Assembly: GCF_030687295.1 (NCBI RefSeq)
Contig: NZ_CP117425.1
Location: 2,856,001-2,920,000, forward strand
Source of the DNA: Pseudomonas beijingensis
GTDB taxonomy: Bacteria; Pseudomonadota; Gammaproteobacteria; Pseudomonadales; Pseudomonadaceae
Length of the DNA: 64,000 nt
Direction of reading: 5' to 3'
Made by a program: the position numbers and the translations under genes. This document shows, piece after piece, positions 37,968 to 46,722 of this stretch; the first letter of the stretch is position 1, and each line of letters starts with the position of its first letter. Under the pieces are notes generated by a model. The model was not told the origin of the DNA, made no database searches, and worked only from the letters and a program-made list of their open reading frames with translations.

Positions 37968-38006
37968 AACGGTGCTTCTTTCAGAAATGGGAAGCGCCGT
38001 TTTTTT
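37968..38006 (+). terminator. Rho-independent terminator after doxX
   Basis: AACGGTGCTTC (37968-37978) pairs with GAAGCGCCGTT (37991-38001) over 11 bp with one G-T pair, followed by a run of seven T. Confidence 0.9.
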
Positions 38007-38040
38007 GGGTTTTTTTGAGAGTGTTCGGTGACGGGTTGCT

Positions 38041-38328
38041 TTGGTGTGTATATCCATTTTTTGCGTAACGGCTACTTAGGGTTCCGCTTTTACAGCGGGT
38101 CACTTTTGAAGAGCCCGGAAGCCGGCCCAGTCAAAAGTAACCAAAACGCTTCTGCCCCACCACTCGGAGCCTCGCCTAGGCTCGGTATGCCTGAACGAAG
38201 GCATTGCTCCGTGGGCCGCCGCGAAGGGCCATCCATGGCCCAGCGCGGCTACCTCGGCATCCATGCCGAGGTGCCCACTACGCAACACCTTCGTTCAGCC
38301 AGCGTGGTTAACGGGGCGCCCGAGATCA
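38041..38328 (+). repeat. Left arm of a large inverted repeat
   Basis: From TTGGTGTGTATATCC onward this arm contains GGCTACTTAGGGTTCCGC, ACAGCGGGTCACTTTTG, CCCCACCACTCGG, GAACGAAGGCATTGCTCCGT and GGGCCATCCATGGCCCAGCG in order. The same landmarks occur in the same order on the opposite strand at 38601-38874, with a few indels. Element identity is not known to me; it looks like a dispersed Pseudomonas repeat, not a gene. Confidence 0.85.
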
Positions 38329-38388
38329 ACGTCCACCGCGAGGCGGCCTGATAGCCGACCTGGTTCTGGGTGAAACCGCATTTCTCCT

Positions 38389-38476
38389 GTGGGAGCGGGC
38401 TTGCTCGCGAAAGCGGAGTGTCAGCCAATGAAGATGTTGGATGTGCCAGCCTCTTCGCGAGCAAGCTCGCTCCCAC
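38389..38476. repeat. REPIN inside the large inverted repeat
   Basis: Inverted REP halves (GTGGGAGCGGGCTTGCTCGC at left, its variant partner ending ~38476) located in the loop between the two long arms. Confidence 0.9.
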
Positions 38477-38522
38477 AGTGGTTCTGTGTCGGACATAAAT
38501 TTGTGTTCACCGGAGATCCAGT

Positions 38523-38550
38523 GTGGGAGCGAGCTTGCTCGCGATGGCGG
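38523..38550 (+). repeat. Single REP
   Basis: One unpaired REP (GTGGGAGCGAGCTTGCTCGC then GATGGCGG) in the loop of the large inverted repeat. Confidence 0.85.
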
Positions 38551-38600
38551 TGGTTCAGCCACATAGATGCCGGCATGAGCCCCGCTTTTGCTTTGCTTTT

Positions 38601-38874
38601 GATCTGGACGCCCCGTTAAACCACGCTGGCCGAACGCAGGCATTGCGCAGTGGGCATCCCGGCATGGATGCCGGGATAGCCGCGCTGGGCCATGGATGGC
38701 CCTTCGCGGCGGGCCCACGGAGCAATGCCTTCGTTCGGGCATGCCGAGCCTAAGCGAGGCACCGAGTGGTGGGGCAAAGCGCTTTTGGTTACTTTTGGCG
38801 CTTTTCCAAAAGTGACCCGCTGTAAGAGCGGAACCCTAAGTAGCCGTTACCTAAATAACGGATATACACACCAA
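38601..38874 (-). repeat. Right arm of a large inverted repeat
   Basis: Inverted copy of 38041-38328, ending in GGATATACACACC. Differences from the left arm include several small indels and substitutions, so the copies are not a recent perfect duplication. The fold formed by both arms would enclose the REPIN and single REP. Confidence 0.85.
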
Positions 38875-39043
38875 CTCACACCTCTCGGAACAGATAATCA
38901 GAAAACAGCATTACCGTCTTGCGCGGCCTTTTTTATGGGAAGTGATTCTTGACACTGGCCAGTCAGCTTCTCTAGGATGCCGCTCATGCGCCGATTTAAA
39001 CAGCTACTTGCGGGGCGCCAGGTGACTCATCAAGTCGCCGATA

Positions 39044-39065
39044 GAAGCCGAAAAGACACGGCTTC
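39044..39065 (+). promoter_or_regulatory. Leader hairpin upstream of the 39141 gene
   Basis: GAAGCCG (39044-39050) and CGGCTTC (39059-39065) form a perfect 7-bp stem with an 8-base loop, about 75 bp before the start codon. Its role is unknown. Confidence 0.35.
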
Positions 39066-39140
39066 GAAATACCGCTAAAGCGCTGGTTCGGTGTTGCCTC
39101 TCACCTGCCATGCAGACTTTTGAGGCAGAGACACGACACA

Positions 39141-39449
39141 ATGAACGCACCCAGTCCCCTTGTACGTCTTGCGCCAATCACGGCGAACCTTGTGCAACGC
39201 AACCCGAAAATTCTCCTGGGCGGCACTCACCAGCCAACACTCTTGCGTTACCTCGACGGCTGGCCGCGTCGCAACCACGGGCCTGCTGCATTCCTGATCC
39301 AGTTTGTCGAAGACGGTGAGTCACTGGCGCGTTTTGCCAATGACAGCTTCGACCTGGCTGTCATCCAGTCCCCCAGCGCAGCGGACGCTCCTGAAATAAT
39401 CCGGCACCTGACCCGTGTCGCACGGCAAGGCTTGATCACGCGCCGCTGA
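39141..39449 (+). CDS. Short conserved hypothetical with methyltransferase-like C-terminus
   Basis: A 102-residue protein. The second half, SFDLAVIQSPSAADAPEIIRHLTRVARQGLI, reads like the middle of a class I methyltransferase (strand 4 and the following helix), but the SAM-binding glycine loop is absent. The first half (PITANLVQRNPKILLGGT) is not recognised. ATG 39141 is taken because NAPSPLVRLAP is a plausible start; no strong ribosome site is seen. It converges on greB with a 7-bp gap. A fold-derived non-enzymatic protein or a relic is possible. Confidence 0.6.
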   Translation: MNAPSPLVRLAPITANLVQRNPKILLGGTHQPTLLRYLDGWPRRNHGPAAFLIQFVEDGESLARFANDSFDLAVIQSPSAADAPEIIRHLTRVARQGLITRR

Positions 39450-39456
39450 GGCGCGA

Positions 39457-39954
39457 TTACGGATACGCGATGTCGACGATGTAGACCCGTTTCTCGCCTG
39501 TGGGCGTCTGGACGCTGACCTCGGCGTCCAGGGCCTTGCCGATCAGTGCCCTGGCCAACGGCGAGTCGATGCTGATCAGGTTCTGTTTCAGGTCCAGCTC
39601 ATCCGGGCCGACGATGCGGTAGCGTGATTCCTTGCCGTCCTCATCTTCGACCGTGACCCAGGCACCGAAATACACCTTGTTCGGATCGCTGGGTTTTTCA
39701 CTGACCACTTTGAGCGCCTCAAGGCGCTTGGTGAGGAAGCGCACGCGACTGTCGATTTCCCGCAGCATTTTCTTGCCATAGGTGTATTCGGCATTTTCCG
39801 AACGATCACCCTGGGCCGCCGCCTCGCTGACCGCCTGGGTCACCTGCGGACGGCGCACGTGCCACAGCTCATGGAATTCAGCACGCATCCGCGCTTCACC
39901 CTCGGGGGTGATCAGCGCGGTGCCGGCAGTGCGGGGTGGGCGATAACGGCTCAT
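39457..39954 (-). CDS. greB: Transcription elongation factor GreB
   Basis: A 165-residue Gre factor: N-terminal coiled coil ([21 protein letters not shown] to [13 protein letters not shown]) carrying the acidic tip segment [16 protein letters not shown], and a C-terminal FKBP-like domain ([20 protein letters not shown] and [16 protein letters not shown]). KVYFGAWV distinguishes GreB from GreA. It rescues backtracked RNA polymerase by stimulating transcript cleavage. A second Gre-like gene is at 51644. Confidence 0.94.
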   Translation of the reverse strand: MSRYRPPRTAGTALITPEGEARMRAEFHELWHVRRPQVTQAVSEAAAQGDRSENAEYTYGKKMLREIDSRVRFLTKRLEALKVVSEKPSDPNKVYFGAWVTVEDEDGKESRYRIVGPDELDLKQNLISIDSPLARALIGKALDAEVSVQTPTGEKRVYIVDIAYP

Positions 39955-39988
39955 GGCAACTTCTTGTGATAGCGAAGCCGGGAGTCTA

Positions 39989-42493
39989 TCAACCCTCGCG
40001 CAATACTGTCAGCGGGCTGGCGTTGAGCGCCCGACGGGTGCCGAACACCCCGGCTGCGCCGATCAACAAAGCCCCCAGCAGCGGCAATACCAACAGCCAT
40101 GGATGCGGATGCCAGGGCAGGTCGAAGGCGTACCGGTAAAGCACCAGGCTCACCAGCTCCGAACCCAGGGCCGCGAGCAGGCCACTGACCGCGCCCAGCA
40201 GGCCGAACTCGATGCGCCGGGCCTTGACCAACAGGGGCCGTTCGGCGCCCAGGGCGCGTAACAGCGCGCCTTGGCGAATCCGTTCGTCGAGGGTCGCCTG
40301 CAGGCCGGAAAACAGCACCGCCATCCCCGCCGCCAGCACAAACAGCAACACGTATTCCACGGCCAGGGTCACCTGGGCCAGGATGCTGCGCAGTTGTTCG
40401 AGCAGGGCCTCGACTTGCAGGATCGTCACCGCCGGAAAGGCCCGGGACAGGTCGACGATCTGTTGGTCGTGACCCGGCGCCAGGTAGAAGCTGGTGAGGT
40501 AGGTCGCCGGTAAGTCCTTCAGTGTGCCGGGCTGGAAGATCATGAAGAAGTTGGGCTGGAAATTGTCCCAGTTGATTTCCCGCAGGCTGGTGACCTTCGC
40601 TTCACGGTTGACGCCGCCGACATTGAAGACCAGGCGGTCGCCCAACTTGATCTTGAGGTTCTCGGCCACTTTGCCTTCCACCGAAACCCCCGGGACATCG
40701 TCCGGAGGTTGCTGCGGCCACCAGGTCCCGGCGGTGACGACGTTGCCCGCCGGCAGGTCCGCGGCCCAGGTCAGGCTCAGGTCGCGTTGCAGCGCCCGGT
40801 CACCCGCTGAATCCTTGGTGACGAACTCCTTGGCCGGTTCGCCATTGATGCTGATCAGACGTCCGGGGACCACAGGGTAGAGCGGGGCCGATTGCGCCGA
40901 CAGTGCCAGCAGCTTGTCGGTGAAGGCCTGCTTGTCGTTGGGCAGGATGTTCAGGGCGAAATAGTTCGGCGCGTTTTTGGGCAACTGGTTTTGCCAGGTG
41001 TCCAGCAATTCACCGCGCAGCAGCGCGATCAATGCCATGGACAGCAGGATCAGGCCGAACGCCAGGGCCTGGCCGGCCGCCGCCAACGGATGGCGCAGCA
41101 GTTGGCCGAGGCCCAGCCGCCAGGGCAGGGCGGCGCGGGCCAGCAGGCGACGCAGGCTCTGGAGCAGCAGCAACAACAAGCCGCCGAGCACCAGTGCGGC
41201 AACGACGCCACCACCCAACAAGGCGAAGGTCAGGACCAGGTCCAGGCTCAGGCGCCACATGATCAGGCCCAAGGCACCCAGTGCCGCACCGTAGATCACC
41301 CAGGAGCTGGAGGGGATCGGCAGCATGTCCCGGCGCAGCACGCGCAATGGCGGCACTCGCCCCAGCGCAGCCAGTGGCGGCAGGGCGAACCCCGCCAGCG
41401 CCACCAGCCCGGTGCCGATCCCGGCAATCGCCGGCAGCAGGCCGCCCGGCGGAACGGTGGTCGGCAGCAAGTCATGCAGCAGGGCGAACAGACCCAGTTG
41501 GGCGACCCAGCCGAGCAGGGCGCCGCTGATACTGGCGAGCAGGCCCAGCACCGTCAATTGCAGGCTGAACAGCACCATGGTTTCCCGGCGTGACAGGCCC
41601 AGGCAACGCAGCAGCGCGCTGGCATCGAAGCGTCGGGTGGCAAAGCGGTTGGCCGAGAGCGCGACAGCGACCCCGGACAGCAACACCGCCACCAGGCTGG
41701 CCATGTTCAGGTAGCGCTCGGCCTTGCCCAGGGCGCCGCCGATCTGGCGGTTGCCGTCGCGGGCATCCTGCAGGCGCTGGTTGGGTTCAAGGCCAGGCTT
41801 GACCAGATCGCGATAGGTCTGCAGGGCCGGCGCCGGGCCGCGCCACAGGTCGCGATAGCTGACACGGCTGCCCGGTTGCACCACGCCGGTGGCCTCCAGG
41901 TCCTTGAGGTTGATCAGCACTCGCGGGGTGAGGCTGTAGAAGTTGCCGGCGCGATCCGGCTCATACGTCAGCACTCGGGCCAACCGCAGGGTCTGGTTGC
42001 CAACGTCGATGCTGTCGCCGATCTTCAGGTCCAGTGCCGTCAGCAGGCGTGCCTCGACCCAGGCCTCGCCAGGGTTCGGACGTCCGCCGGTTTCTTCCGG
42101 CGCGAATGGGGCGGGGGTGCTTTTCAGCTCTCCGCGCAGAGGGTAGTTGTCATCGGCGGCCTTGACGCTGGACAGCTGGATGCCATTGTCGGTGGCCACG
42201 ACACTGGAGAACTCCACCACCCGGGCGTGTTCCAGCCCCAGTTCGGTGCCGCTGCGGATCTGCTCAAGGCGGGCCGGCGAGCTGCCTTCGAGCAGCAGGT
42301 CGGCACCGAGGAATTCGGTGGCGCGCATCATCATCGCGCCGTTGAGGCGGGCACCGAAGTAACCGATGGCGGTACTCGCCGCCACGGCCACCAGCAAGGC
42401 AAAGAACAACACCCGCAACTCACCGGCGCGGGCATCGCGAAGCAATTGACGGACAGCGAGACTGAACAGGCGCAACAGCGGCAAACGTGCCAT
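39989..42493 (-). CDS. ybbP: ABC transporter permease (YbbP type, FtsX-like domains)
   Basis: An 834-residue inner-membrane protein with one N-terminal helix ([20 protein letters not shown]), a large periplasmic domain, and two groups of membrane helices forming FtsX/MacB-like domains, ending in SPLTVLREG. The start ATG (42493) overlaps the stop of the ATPase gene by 4 bp. Together with the ATPase it resembles E. coli YbbAP, encoded beside tesA just as here. The substrate is not established; lipid or lipoprotein handling is possible for this class. Confidence 0.88.
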   Translation of the reverse strand: MARLPLLRLFSLAVRQLLRDARAGELRVLFFALLVAVAASTAIGYFGARLNGAMMMRATEFLGADLLLEGSSPARLEQIRSGTELGLEHARVVEFSSVVATDNGIQLSSVKAADDNYPLRGELKSTPAPFAPEETGGRPNPGEAWVEARLLTALDLKIGDSIDVGNQTLRLARVLTYEPDRAGNFYSLTPRVLINLKDLEATGVVQPGSRVSYRDLWRGPAPALQTYRDLVKPGLEPNQRLQDARDGNRQIGGALGKAERYLNMASLVAVLLSGVAVALSANRFATRRFDASALLRCLGLSRRETMVLFSLQLTVLGLLASISGALLGWVAQLGLFALLHDLLPTTVPPGGLLPAIAGIGTGLVALAGFALPPLAALGRVPPLRVLRRDMLPIPSSSWVIYGAALGALGLIMWRLSLDLVLTFALLGGGVVAALVLGGLLLLLLQSLRRLLARAALPWRLGLGQLLRHPLAAAGQALAFGLILLSMALIALLRGELLDTWQNQLPKNAPNYFALNILPNDKQAFTDKLLALSAQSAPLYPVVPGRLISINGEPAKEFVTKDSAGDRALQRDLSLTWAADLPAGNVVTAGTWWPQQPPDDVPGVSVEGKVAENLKIKLGDRLVFNVGGVNREAKVTSLREINWDNFQPNFFMIFQPGTLKDLPATYLTSFYLAPGHDQQIVDLSRAFPAVTILQVEALLEQLRSILAQVTLAVEYVLLFVLAAGMAVLFSGLQATLDERIRQGALLRALGAERPLLVKARRIEFGLLGAVSGLLAALGSELVSLVLYRYAFDLPWHPHPWLLVLPLLGALLIGAAGVFGTRRALNASPLTVLREG

Positions 42494-43176
42494 CAAGGCT
42501 CCAGAGGGGCGACCATCTCGCCGGCTTCAAGTCGGATCAGGCGCCGGCAGCGATGGGCCAGGCGTTCATCATGGGTGACCAGCACCAGGGTCGTGCCGCG
42601 TTCCTTGTTCAGTTCGAACAGCAGGTCGCTGATGCGTTCGCCGGTGTGGCTGTCGAGGTTGCCGGTGGGTTCGTCGGCAAACAGCACATCGGGCTCGGCG
42701 GCAAAGGCGCGGGCAATCGCCACCCGTTGCTGCTCGCCGCCGGAGAGCTGGCGCGGTGAATGGGTCAGGCGCTGGCCCAGACCGACGCGCTGCAACAGTT
42801 GCGTGGCGCGTTCGCGGGCATCCTTGCGGCCGTCCAGTTCCAGCGGCAGCATGACGTTTTCCAATGCATTGAGGCTGTCGAGCAACTGGAACGACTGGAA
42901 GACGAAACCGACATGCTCGGCACGGATCCGCGCCCGCTGATCTTCATCCAGCGCGCTGAGGGCCTGGCCGGCGAGCGTGACTTCGCCGCTGCTGGGCAGG
43001 TCGAGGCCGGCCAGCAGGCCCAGGAGGGTGGATTTGCCGGAACCGGACGCGCCGACGATGGCCAGGCTGTCGCCTTTGTTCAGTTCCAGGCTGAGTTCGT
43101 GCAGGATGGTCAGTTCACCTTCCGCGCTGGCGACCACTTTGCTAAGGTCCGTCGCGGTGAGAATGCTTGAGCCCAT
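42493..43176 (-). CDS. ybbA: ABC transporter ATP-binding protein (YbbA type)
   Basis: A 227-residue ATPase: Walker [10 protein letters not shown] (residues ~43-51), Q-loop [16 protein letters not shown], signature LSGGEQQR, Walker [13 protein letters not shown] and the H-loop LVTHDE. This is the MacB/LolD subgroup, which works with FtsX-like permeases such as the overlapping downstream gene. ATG 43176 fits the family; longer upstream frames run into the divergent tesA gene, whose start is only 10 bp away. Confidence 0.93.
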   Translation of the reverse strand: MGSSILTATDLSKVVASAEGELTILHELSLELNKGDSLAIVGASGSGKSTLLGLLAGLDLPSSGEVTLAGQALSALDEDQRARIRAEHVGFVFQSFQLLDSLNALENVMLPLELDGRKDARERATQLLQRVGLGQRLTHSPRQLSGGEQQRVAIARAFAAEPDVLFADEPTGNLDSHTGERISDLLFELNKERGTTLVLVTHDERLAHRCRRLIRLEAGEMVAPLEP

Positions 43177-43186
43177 GGAGAATCCG

Positions 43187-43792
43187 ATGCGTGTGTGGTT
43201 TTTGAGTGCCGGCCTGGCCTTGATGTGCATGGCCCAGAACGCAGCGGCGGGTACAGTCCTGATCGTTGGCGATAGTATCAGCGCGGCTTTCGGCCTGGAT
43301 ACCCGGCAAGGATGGGTGTCGTTGCTCGAACAACGGCTCAAGGCCGAGGGTTTTGACGATAAAGTGGTCAATGCCTCCATCAGCGGAGACACCAGCGCCG
43401 GAGGTCAGGCGCGGCTGCCGGCGCTGCTTGCAGCCCATAAACCGGACCTGGTGATCCTGGAGCTGGGTGGCAACGATGGCTTGCGCGGACAACCGCCAAC
43501 ACAATTGCAACAAAACCTTGCAGCGATGATCGACAGCGCCCGCGCCAGCGGTGCCAAGGTGCTTTTGCTGGGCATGCAATTGCCGCCCAATTACGGACGC
43601 CGCTACACCGAGGCCTTCAGCCGGGTCTACAGCACCCTGGCCGAGGAGAAAAAAGTCCCGCTGGTGCCATTTTTCCTCAAGGACATCGGGGGCGTTCCAG
43701 CCATGATGCAAGCCGACGGATTGCACCCGTCCGTCGCAGCCCAGGACAAGTTGCTGGAAAATGTCTGGCCGACGCTCAAACCGCTGCTTTGA
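43187..43792 (+). CDS. tesA: Multifunctional esterase/thioesterase TesA (arylesterase, SGNH hydrolase)
   Basis: A 201-residue exported SGNH hydrolase. Signal peptide FLSAGLALMCMAQNAAA, then the catalytic GDSISAAFGL, SISGDTSAGG, ELGGNDGLRG and the late DGLHPSVAAQ with catalytic Asp and His. The order of Ser, Gly, Asn and His blocks is complete. It hydrolyses fatty acyl thioesters and aryl esters in the periplasm. Divergent from ybbA, as in enterobacteria, so the two promoters overlap. Confidence 0.93.
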   Translation: MRVWFLSAGLALMCMAQNAAAGTVLIVGDSISAAFGLDTRQGWVSLLEQRLKAEGFDDKVVNASISGDTSAGGQARLPALLAAHKPDLVILELGGNDGLRGQPPTQLQQNLAAMIDSARASGAKVLLLGMQLPPNYGRRYTEAFSRVYSTLAEEKKVPLVPFFLKDIGGVPAMMQADGLHPSVAAQDKLLENVWPTLKPLL

Positions 43793-43848
43793 CGCTTTTC
43801 TACCGGCGGGCTTTCGGCTAATGTGGCGCCCCCGATTTGGAGCCCCCG

Positions 43849-44142
43849 ATGCCGCGTCCCGCCTGGTCCCTGTTTGCCTACCAACTGATCGAGCCTGACG
43901 AGCAGCTGGATCTGTTCGCCTGCCAGGAAGTACGGGTGCACCTGGTAACCCGGCAACTGGAACTCGGTGGCTCGGCCGACCGGACCCTCTGCGGCAGCCT
44001 GCTGCCGGCCCAGCCGCGCTGGTCCAGCGTCGATCGCAAGATTTTCCAGGATCATCGCCTGTGCTCGCTGTGCCGGGCGATCCTGGAGTCCCAGAAGCGC
44101 GGCACCTCGCCAATCTGGCCGGAGCTGCGGTTCGAGTTGTAA
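43849..44142 (+). CDS. Conserved hypothetical protein, Cys-containing
   Basis: A 97-residue soluble protein: FAYQLIEPDEQLDLFACQEVRVHLVTRQLELGG region near the start, CGSLLPAQPRW in the middle and DHRLCSLCRAIL near the end, a CxxC pair that could bind metal with the two other cysteines. It follows tesA by 56 bp on the same strand. No family with known function is recognised. Confidence 0.65.
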   Translation: MPRPAWSLFAYQLIEPDEQLDLFACQEVRVHLVTRQLELGGSADRTLCGSLLPAQPRWSSVDRKIFQDHRLCSLCRAILESQKRGTSPIWPELRFEL

Positions 44143-44156
44143 TCCCTTGCTCCAGT

Positions 44157-44244
44157 GTGGGAGCGAGCTTGCTCGCGATGAGGGCGGCACATTCAACACT
44201 AATGCCAGCAGACCCTCCGCTATCGCGAGCAAGCTCGCTCTCAC
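44157..44244. repeat. REPIN
   Basis: Inverted REP pair; the right half ends in GCTCTCAC instead of GCTCCCAC. Confidence 0.92.
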
Positions 44245-44370
44245 AGGTTTCATTTCAGTTCCAGACATGCTGCGCATCGGACGCCTGCGTACCGCTCTCC
44301 CCGAAATAACAGGTGGCAGTGTACAATCGCCGTTTTCATACCCCTGTTCGATCTGCGAAGGATTTCCCGG

Positions 44371-45342
44371 ATGTTGCCGCGCTTGCCTGCCGTCGCCCGC
44401 TGCCTGTCTCTTGCCGCCTTGTGTATGGCGGGCCCCGTTGCCGCACTCGAGCTGCCTCTGCCACCGCCGGGTGAAGACATCATTGGCCAGGTGCAAGTCA
44501 TCAAGGCCAAATACGAAGACACCTTCGCCGACCTGGGCACTACCTATGACCTGGGCTACAGCGAGATGGTCGCCGCCAACCCGGGGGTCGATCCCTGGTT
44601 GCCGGGCGCTGGCACCGAGATCGTGCTGCCCACTCGCTTCATCCTGCCGCCGGGCCCGCGCGAGGGCATCGTGATCAATCTGGCCGAGTACCGTCTCTAC
44701 TATTTCCCCAAGGGCCGGAACGTGGTCTACACCTTCCCACTGGGGATTGGCCGTGAGGGCTGGGGTTCGCCGATCGCCCACACCAGCATCATCGCCAAGA
44801 CGCCGAACCCGACCTGGACGCCGCCTGCCTCGATCAAGGCCGAACACGCCGCCGACGGCGACCCGTTGCCGAATGTCGTGCCCGCCGGCCCTGATAACCC
44901 GCTGGGGCCTTTCAAGTTCACCTTGGGTACCCCGGGCTATCTGATCCACGGTTCGAACAAGAAGTTTGGCATCGGCATGCGGACCAGCCATGGTTGCTTC
45001 CGGATGTTCAACAACAACGTACTGGAAATGGCCGGCATGGTGCCGGTGGGCACGTCGGTGCGGATCATCAACGACCCCTACAAGCTGGGCTTGAGCGGTG
45101 GCAAGGTGTACCTGGAAGCGCATACGCCGTTGGACGACAAGGGCAACCCATCGGTGGTGGACAAGCACACCGCGGTGATCAACGCGATGCTCAAGCGTGA
45201 AGACATCACCAGCAACCTGCGCATGAACTGGGACGTGGTGCGGGACGTGGTGGCGGCCGAAGATGGCCTGCCGGTGGAAATCGCTGTCCCCAATACCTCG
45301 GCACCGATGGTCTCGAGCGCGCCGATCGATTTACAACAGTAA
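44371..45342 (+). CDS. L,D-transpeptidase with LysM-like N-terminal domain
   Basis: A 323-residue periplasmic protein: signal sequence ending near GPVAA, a LysM-like region (DLGTTYDLGYSEMVAANPGVDP with LPTRFILPPGPR), and a YkuD catalytic domain with INLAEYRLYYF, GTPGYLIHGSNKKF and the active-site SHGCFRM (Cys209). E. coli homologues (ErfK/YbiS/YcfS) attach the Lpp C-terminal lysine to peptidoglycan. The neighbouring, convergent oprI gene encodes the Lpp-like lipoprotein, so this enzyme is a good candidate for OprI anchoring. Confidence 0.9.
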   Translation: MLPRLPAVARCLSLAALCMAGPVAALELPLPPPGEDIIGQVQVIKAKYEDTFADLGTTYDLGYSEMVAANPGVDPWLPGAGTEIVLPTRFILPPGPREGIVINLAEYRLYYFPKGRNVVYTFPLGIGREGWGSPIAHTSIIAKTPNPTWTPPASIKAEHAADGDPLPNVVPAGPDNPLGPFKFTLGTPGYLIHGSNKKFGIGMRTSHGCFRMFNNNVLEMAGMVPVGTSVRIINDPYKLGLSGGKVYLEAHTPLDDKGNPSVVDKHTAVINAMLKREDITSNLRMNWDVVRDVVAAEDGLPVEIAVPNTSAPMVSSAPIDLQQ

Positions 45343-45358
45343 AAACCTCGAAAGCAAC

Positions 45359-45391
45359 CCGCCGACGTTTCGCGATGTCGGCGGTTTTTTT
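45359..45391 (+). terminator. Terminator of the L,D-transpeptidase gene
   Basis: CCGCCGAC (45359-45366) pairs with GTCGGCGG (45377-45384); seven T follow. It lies 17 bp after the stop codon. Confidence 0.92.
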
Positions 45392-45413
45392 ATCGCCTGC
45401 TAAAACACCAGGC

Positions 45414-45444
45414 AATAAAAAGCCGACCCAAAAATGGGTCGGCT
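45414..45444 (-). terminator. Terminator of oprI
   Basis: AGCCGACCCA and TGGGTCGGCT form a perfect 10-bp stem with a 4-base loop; on the minus strand TTTTATT follows. It sits 23 bp after the oprI stop. Confidence 0.9.
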
Positions 45445-45466
45445 CGATAACAATCCCGAAGGACTA

Positions 45467-45718
45467 TTACTTGCGGCTAGCTTTTTCCAGCATGCGCAGA
45501 GCACGCTCGTTAGCTTCGTCAGCAGTCTGTTGTGCTTTTTGAGCAGCAGCCAGAGCTTCATCAGCTTTACGGTAAGCTTCGTCTGCACGAGCCTGGGAGC
45601 GAGCTGCTGCGTCTTCGGTAGCAGTCAGACGTGCTTCGGTTTCTTTCGATGCGCTGCTGCAACCGGTAGCCAGAACTGCGGCCAGGGCCAGAGCAGAGAA
45701 TTTCAGAACGTTGTTCAT
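45467..45718 (-). CDS. oprI: Major outer membrane lipoprotein OprI
   Basis: An 83-residue Lpp-family lipoprotein. Signal with lipobox LATGC (Cys20), then an Ala-rich heptad coiled coil ([20 protein letters not shown] onward) ending in [10 protein letters not shown]; the terminal lysine is the residue linked to peptidoglycan in Lpp. It is very abundant in pseudomonads and ties the outer membrane to the wall. GGGG at ~45724-45727 (complement AAGGGGAAACCG) gives the ribosome site. Own promoter and terminator are visible. Confidence 0.96.
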   Translation of the reverse strand: MNNVLKFSALALAAVLATGCSSASKETEARLTATEDAAARSQARADEAYRKADEALAAAQKAQQTADEANERALRMLEKASRK

Positions 45719-45784
45719 CGGTTTCCCCTTCAAGGACTTTCTATTAGTGACTGTCTCCCCAGACTGAGGAGTTAGCCGGCGTAC

Positions 45785-45812
45785 ATACTACCCATTACTT
45801 GTAGTAAGTAAA
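45785..45812 (-). promoter_or_regulatory. Predicted sigma-70 promoter of oprI
   Basis: On the minus strand TTTACT, a 16-bp spacer and TAGTAT lie about 65-95 bp upstream of the oprI start, a good match for housekeeping promoter elements. Confidence 0.6.
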
Positions 45813-46353
45813 CTGACGTAGCGCAAGAAGCAAAAAAATTGTAGGCGGTGATTCTTTTTCGAGCAACTTTTCTTAGGCGTGTTGAAAAAATATACAGCCC
45901 CAAGCCCTTGGCTGGAGCGCGTCGACGAAGAAAAGTTCCGCGGCCTGGGAGAACTCTTGCAGCCCTCGCTAACGTCGTTGTTTATTGATTAACCTACACT
46001 TTTGTACATTTTTTGTGCAGCGCCCCAGGCATCTTTGTTGGTATTGGCGGTGACTTTAACTACGCGCGCTCGTCTCAAGACTCAACAACTGGCGATGTTC
46101 AGCTATTGCACCGTGATCGACTACAGCGCGACGATGGCGCTCAATCGATAAACCCGACCAGGTTTACCCCTTCGATGACAGGCGTGCCTTGAGCATTTGC
46201 GTCATTGGTGCCTACTATTCACGACGTGCTCGGGTTTGAGCGGATCGTTTTTGGCGCTCGGTGACCAGGAAGGCACGGGGTGGCGTAGATGTTCCTTCGC
46301 CGGAAAAACATCGGTAAGGTAGGGGTCGGCATTCAGACCCGCGAGGAGTAGTG
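45813..46353. other. Intergenic stretch upstream of oprI and the GNAT gene, content unassigned
   Basis: About 540 bp beyond the oprI promoter. No open frame of reasonable length with a ribosome site was found and no known RNA was recognised. Composition in 46020-46280 is gene-like, and broken frames are seen, so this may be a decayed gene. A TTGTTTATTGATTAACC segment at ~45978 is AT-rich. Confidence 0.4.
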
Positions 46354-46635
46354 ATGAGCGAGGCGGTTACCATCCACCATGACCAGGCTGGTCATCAGTT
46401 CGAGACCAATGTGGACGGTCATCGTGCCTATCTGACCTACATGGACCTGGGCAAGCAGACCCTGGATATCTATCGTACCTTCGTGCCCAACGCCTTGCGT
46501 GGCCGGGGCATCGCGGCGGCGCTGACCGAAAGGGCGCTGCAGTACGCTGAAGAAATGGGCTACACGGTGATCCCGTCCTGCTCCTATGTGGAGCGTTACA
46601 TGGAGCGTCACCAGCGGCACGCGGCGAAGCTCTGA
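46354..46635 (+). CDS. Small GNAT-family N-acetyltransferase (YjdJ type)
   Basis: A 93-residue single-domain acetyltransferase of the short GNAT group: ALRGRGIAAALTERALQYAEEMG is the acetyl-CoA-binding loop and helix (residues ~47-70), and VIPSCSYVERYMERHQ the following strand. AGGAG (46344-46348) lies 5 bp before ATG 46354; the GTG at 46351 would be too close. Substrate unknown. Confidence 0.85.
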   Translation: MSEAVTIHHDQAGHQFETNVDGHRAYLTYMDLGKQTLDIYRTFVPNALRGRGIAAALTERALQYAEEMGYTVIPSCSYVERYMERHQRHAAKL

Positions 46636-46651
46636 GAAAACGGATTCCCCA

Positions 46652-46689
46652 TAAAAAAACGCCGGACTGAAAAGTCCGGCGTTTTTTTA
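46652..46689. terminator. Bidirectional terminator between GNAT and aroF genes
   Basis: ACGCCGGACT and AGTCCGGCGT form a perfect 10-bp stem with loop GAAA, flanked by seven A on the left and seven T on the right, serving both converging genes. Confidence 0.93.
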
Positions 46690-46722
46690 TGCGTTGCTTT
46701 TTATGCGTTGAAGCAGGCCCGA

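Larger units (their letters stand above)
37913..39140. other. 1.2-kb repeat-rich intergenic region
   Basis: Between doxX and the 39141 gene no protein gene is supported. It holds a terminator, a large inverted repeat (38041-38328 with 38601-38874), a REPIN and a single REP between the arms, and a possible structured leader near 39044-39065. The short frames in it are translations of repeats. Confidence 0.75.

Noticed and set aside
38389..38550. CRISPR-like array because of repeated ~25-bp units
   Set aside because: Units are inverted REP halves with irregular spacing; there are no cas genes.
37968..39119. IS element or transposase remnant in the repeat-rich gap
   Set aside because: No transposase motif was found in any frame and no target-site duplication is evident.
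43627..45168. 513-codon minus-strand frame across tesA and the L,D-transpeptidase
   Set aside because: Passes through a REPIN and opposes two well-supported genes.
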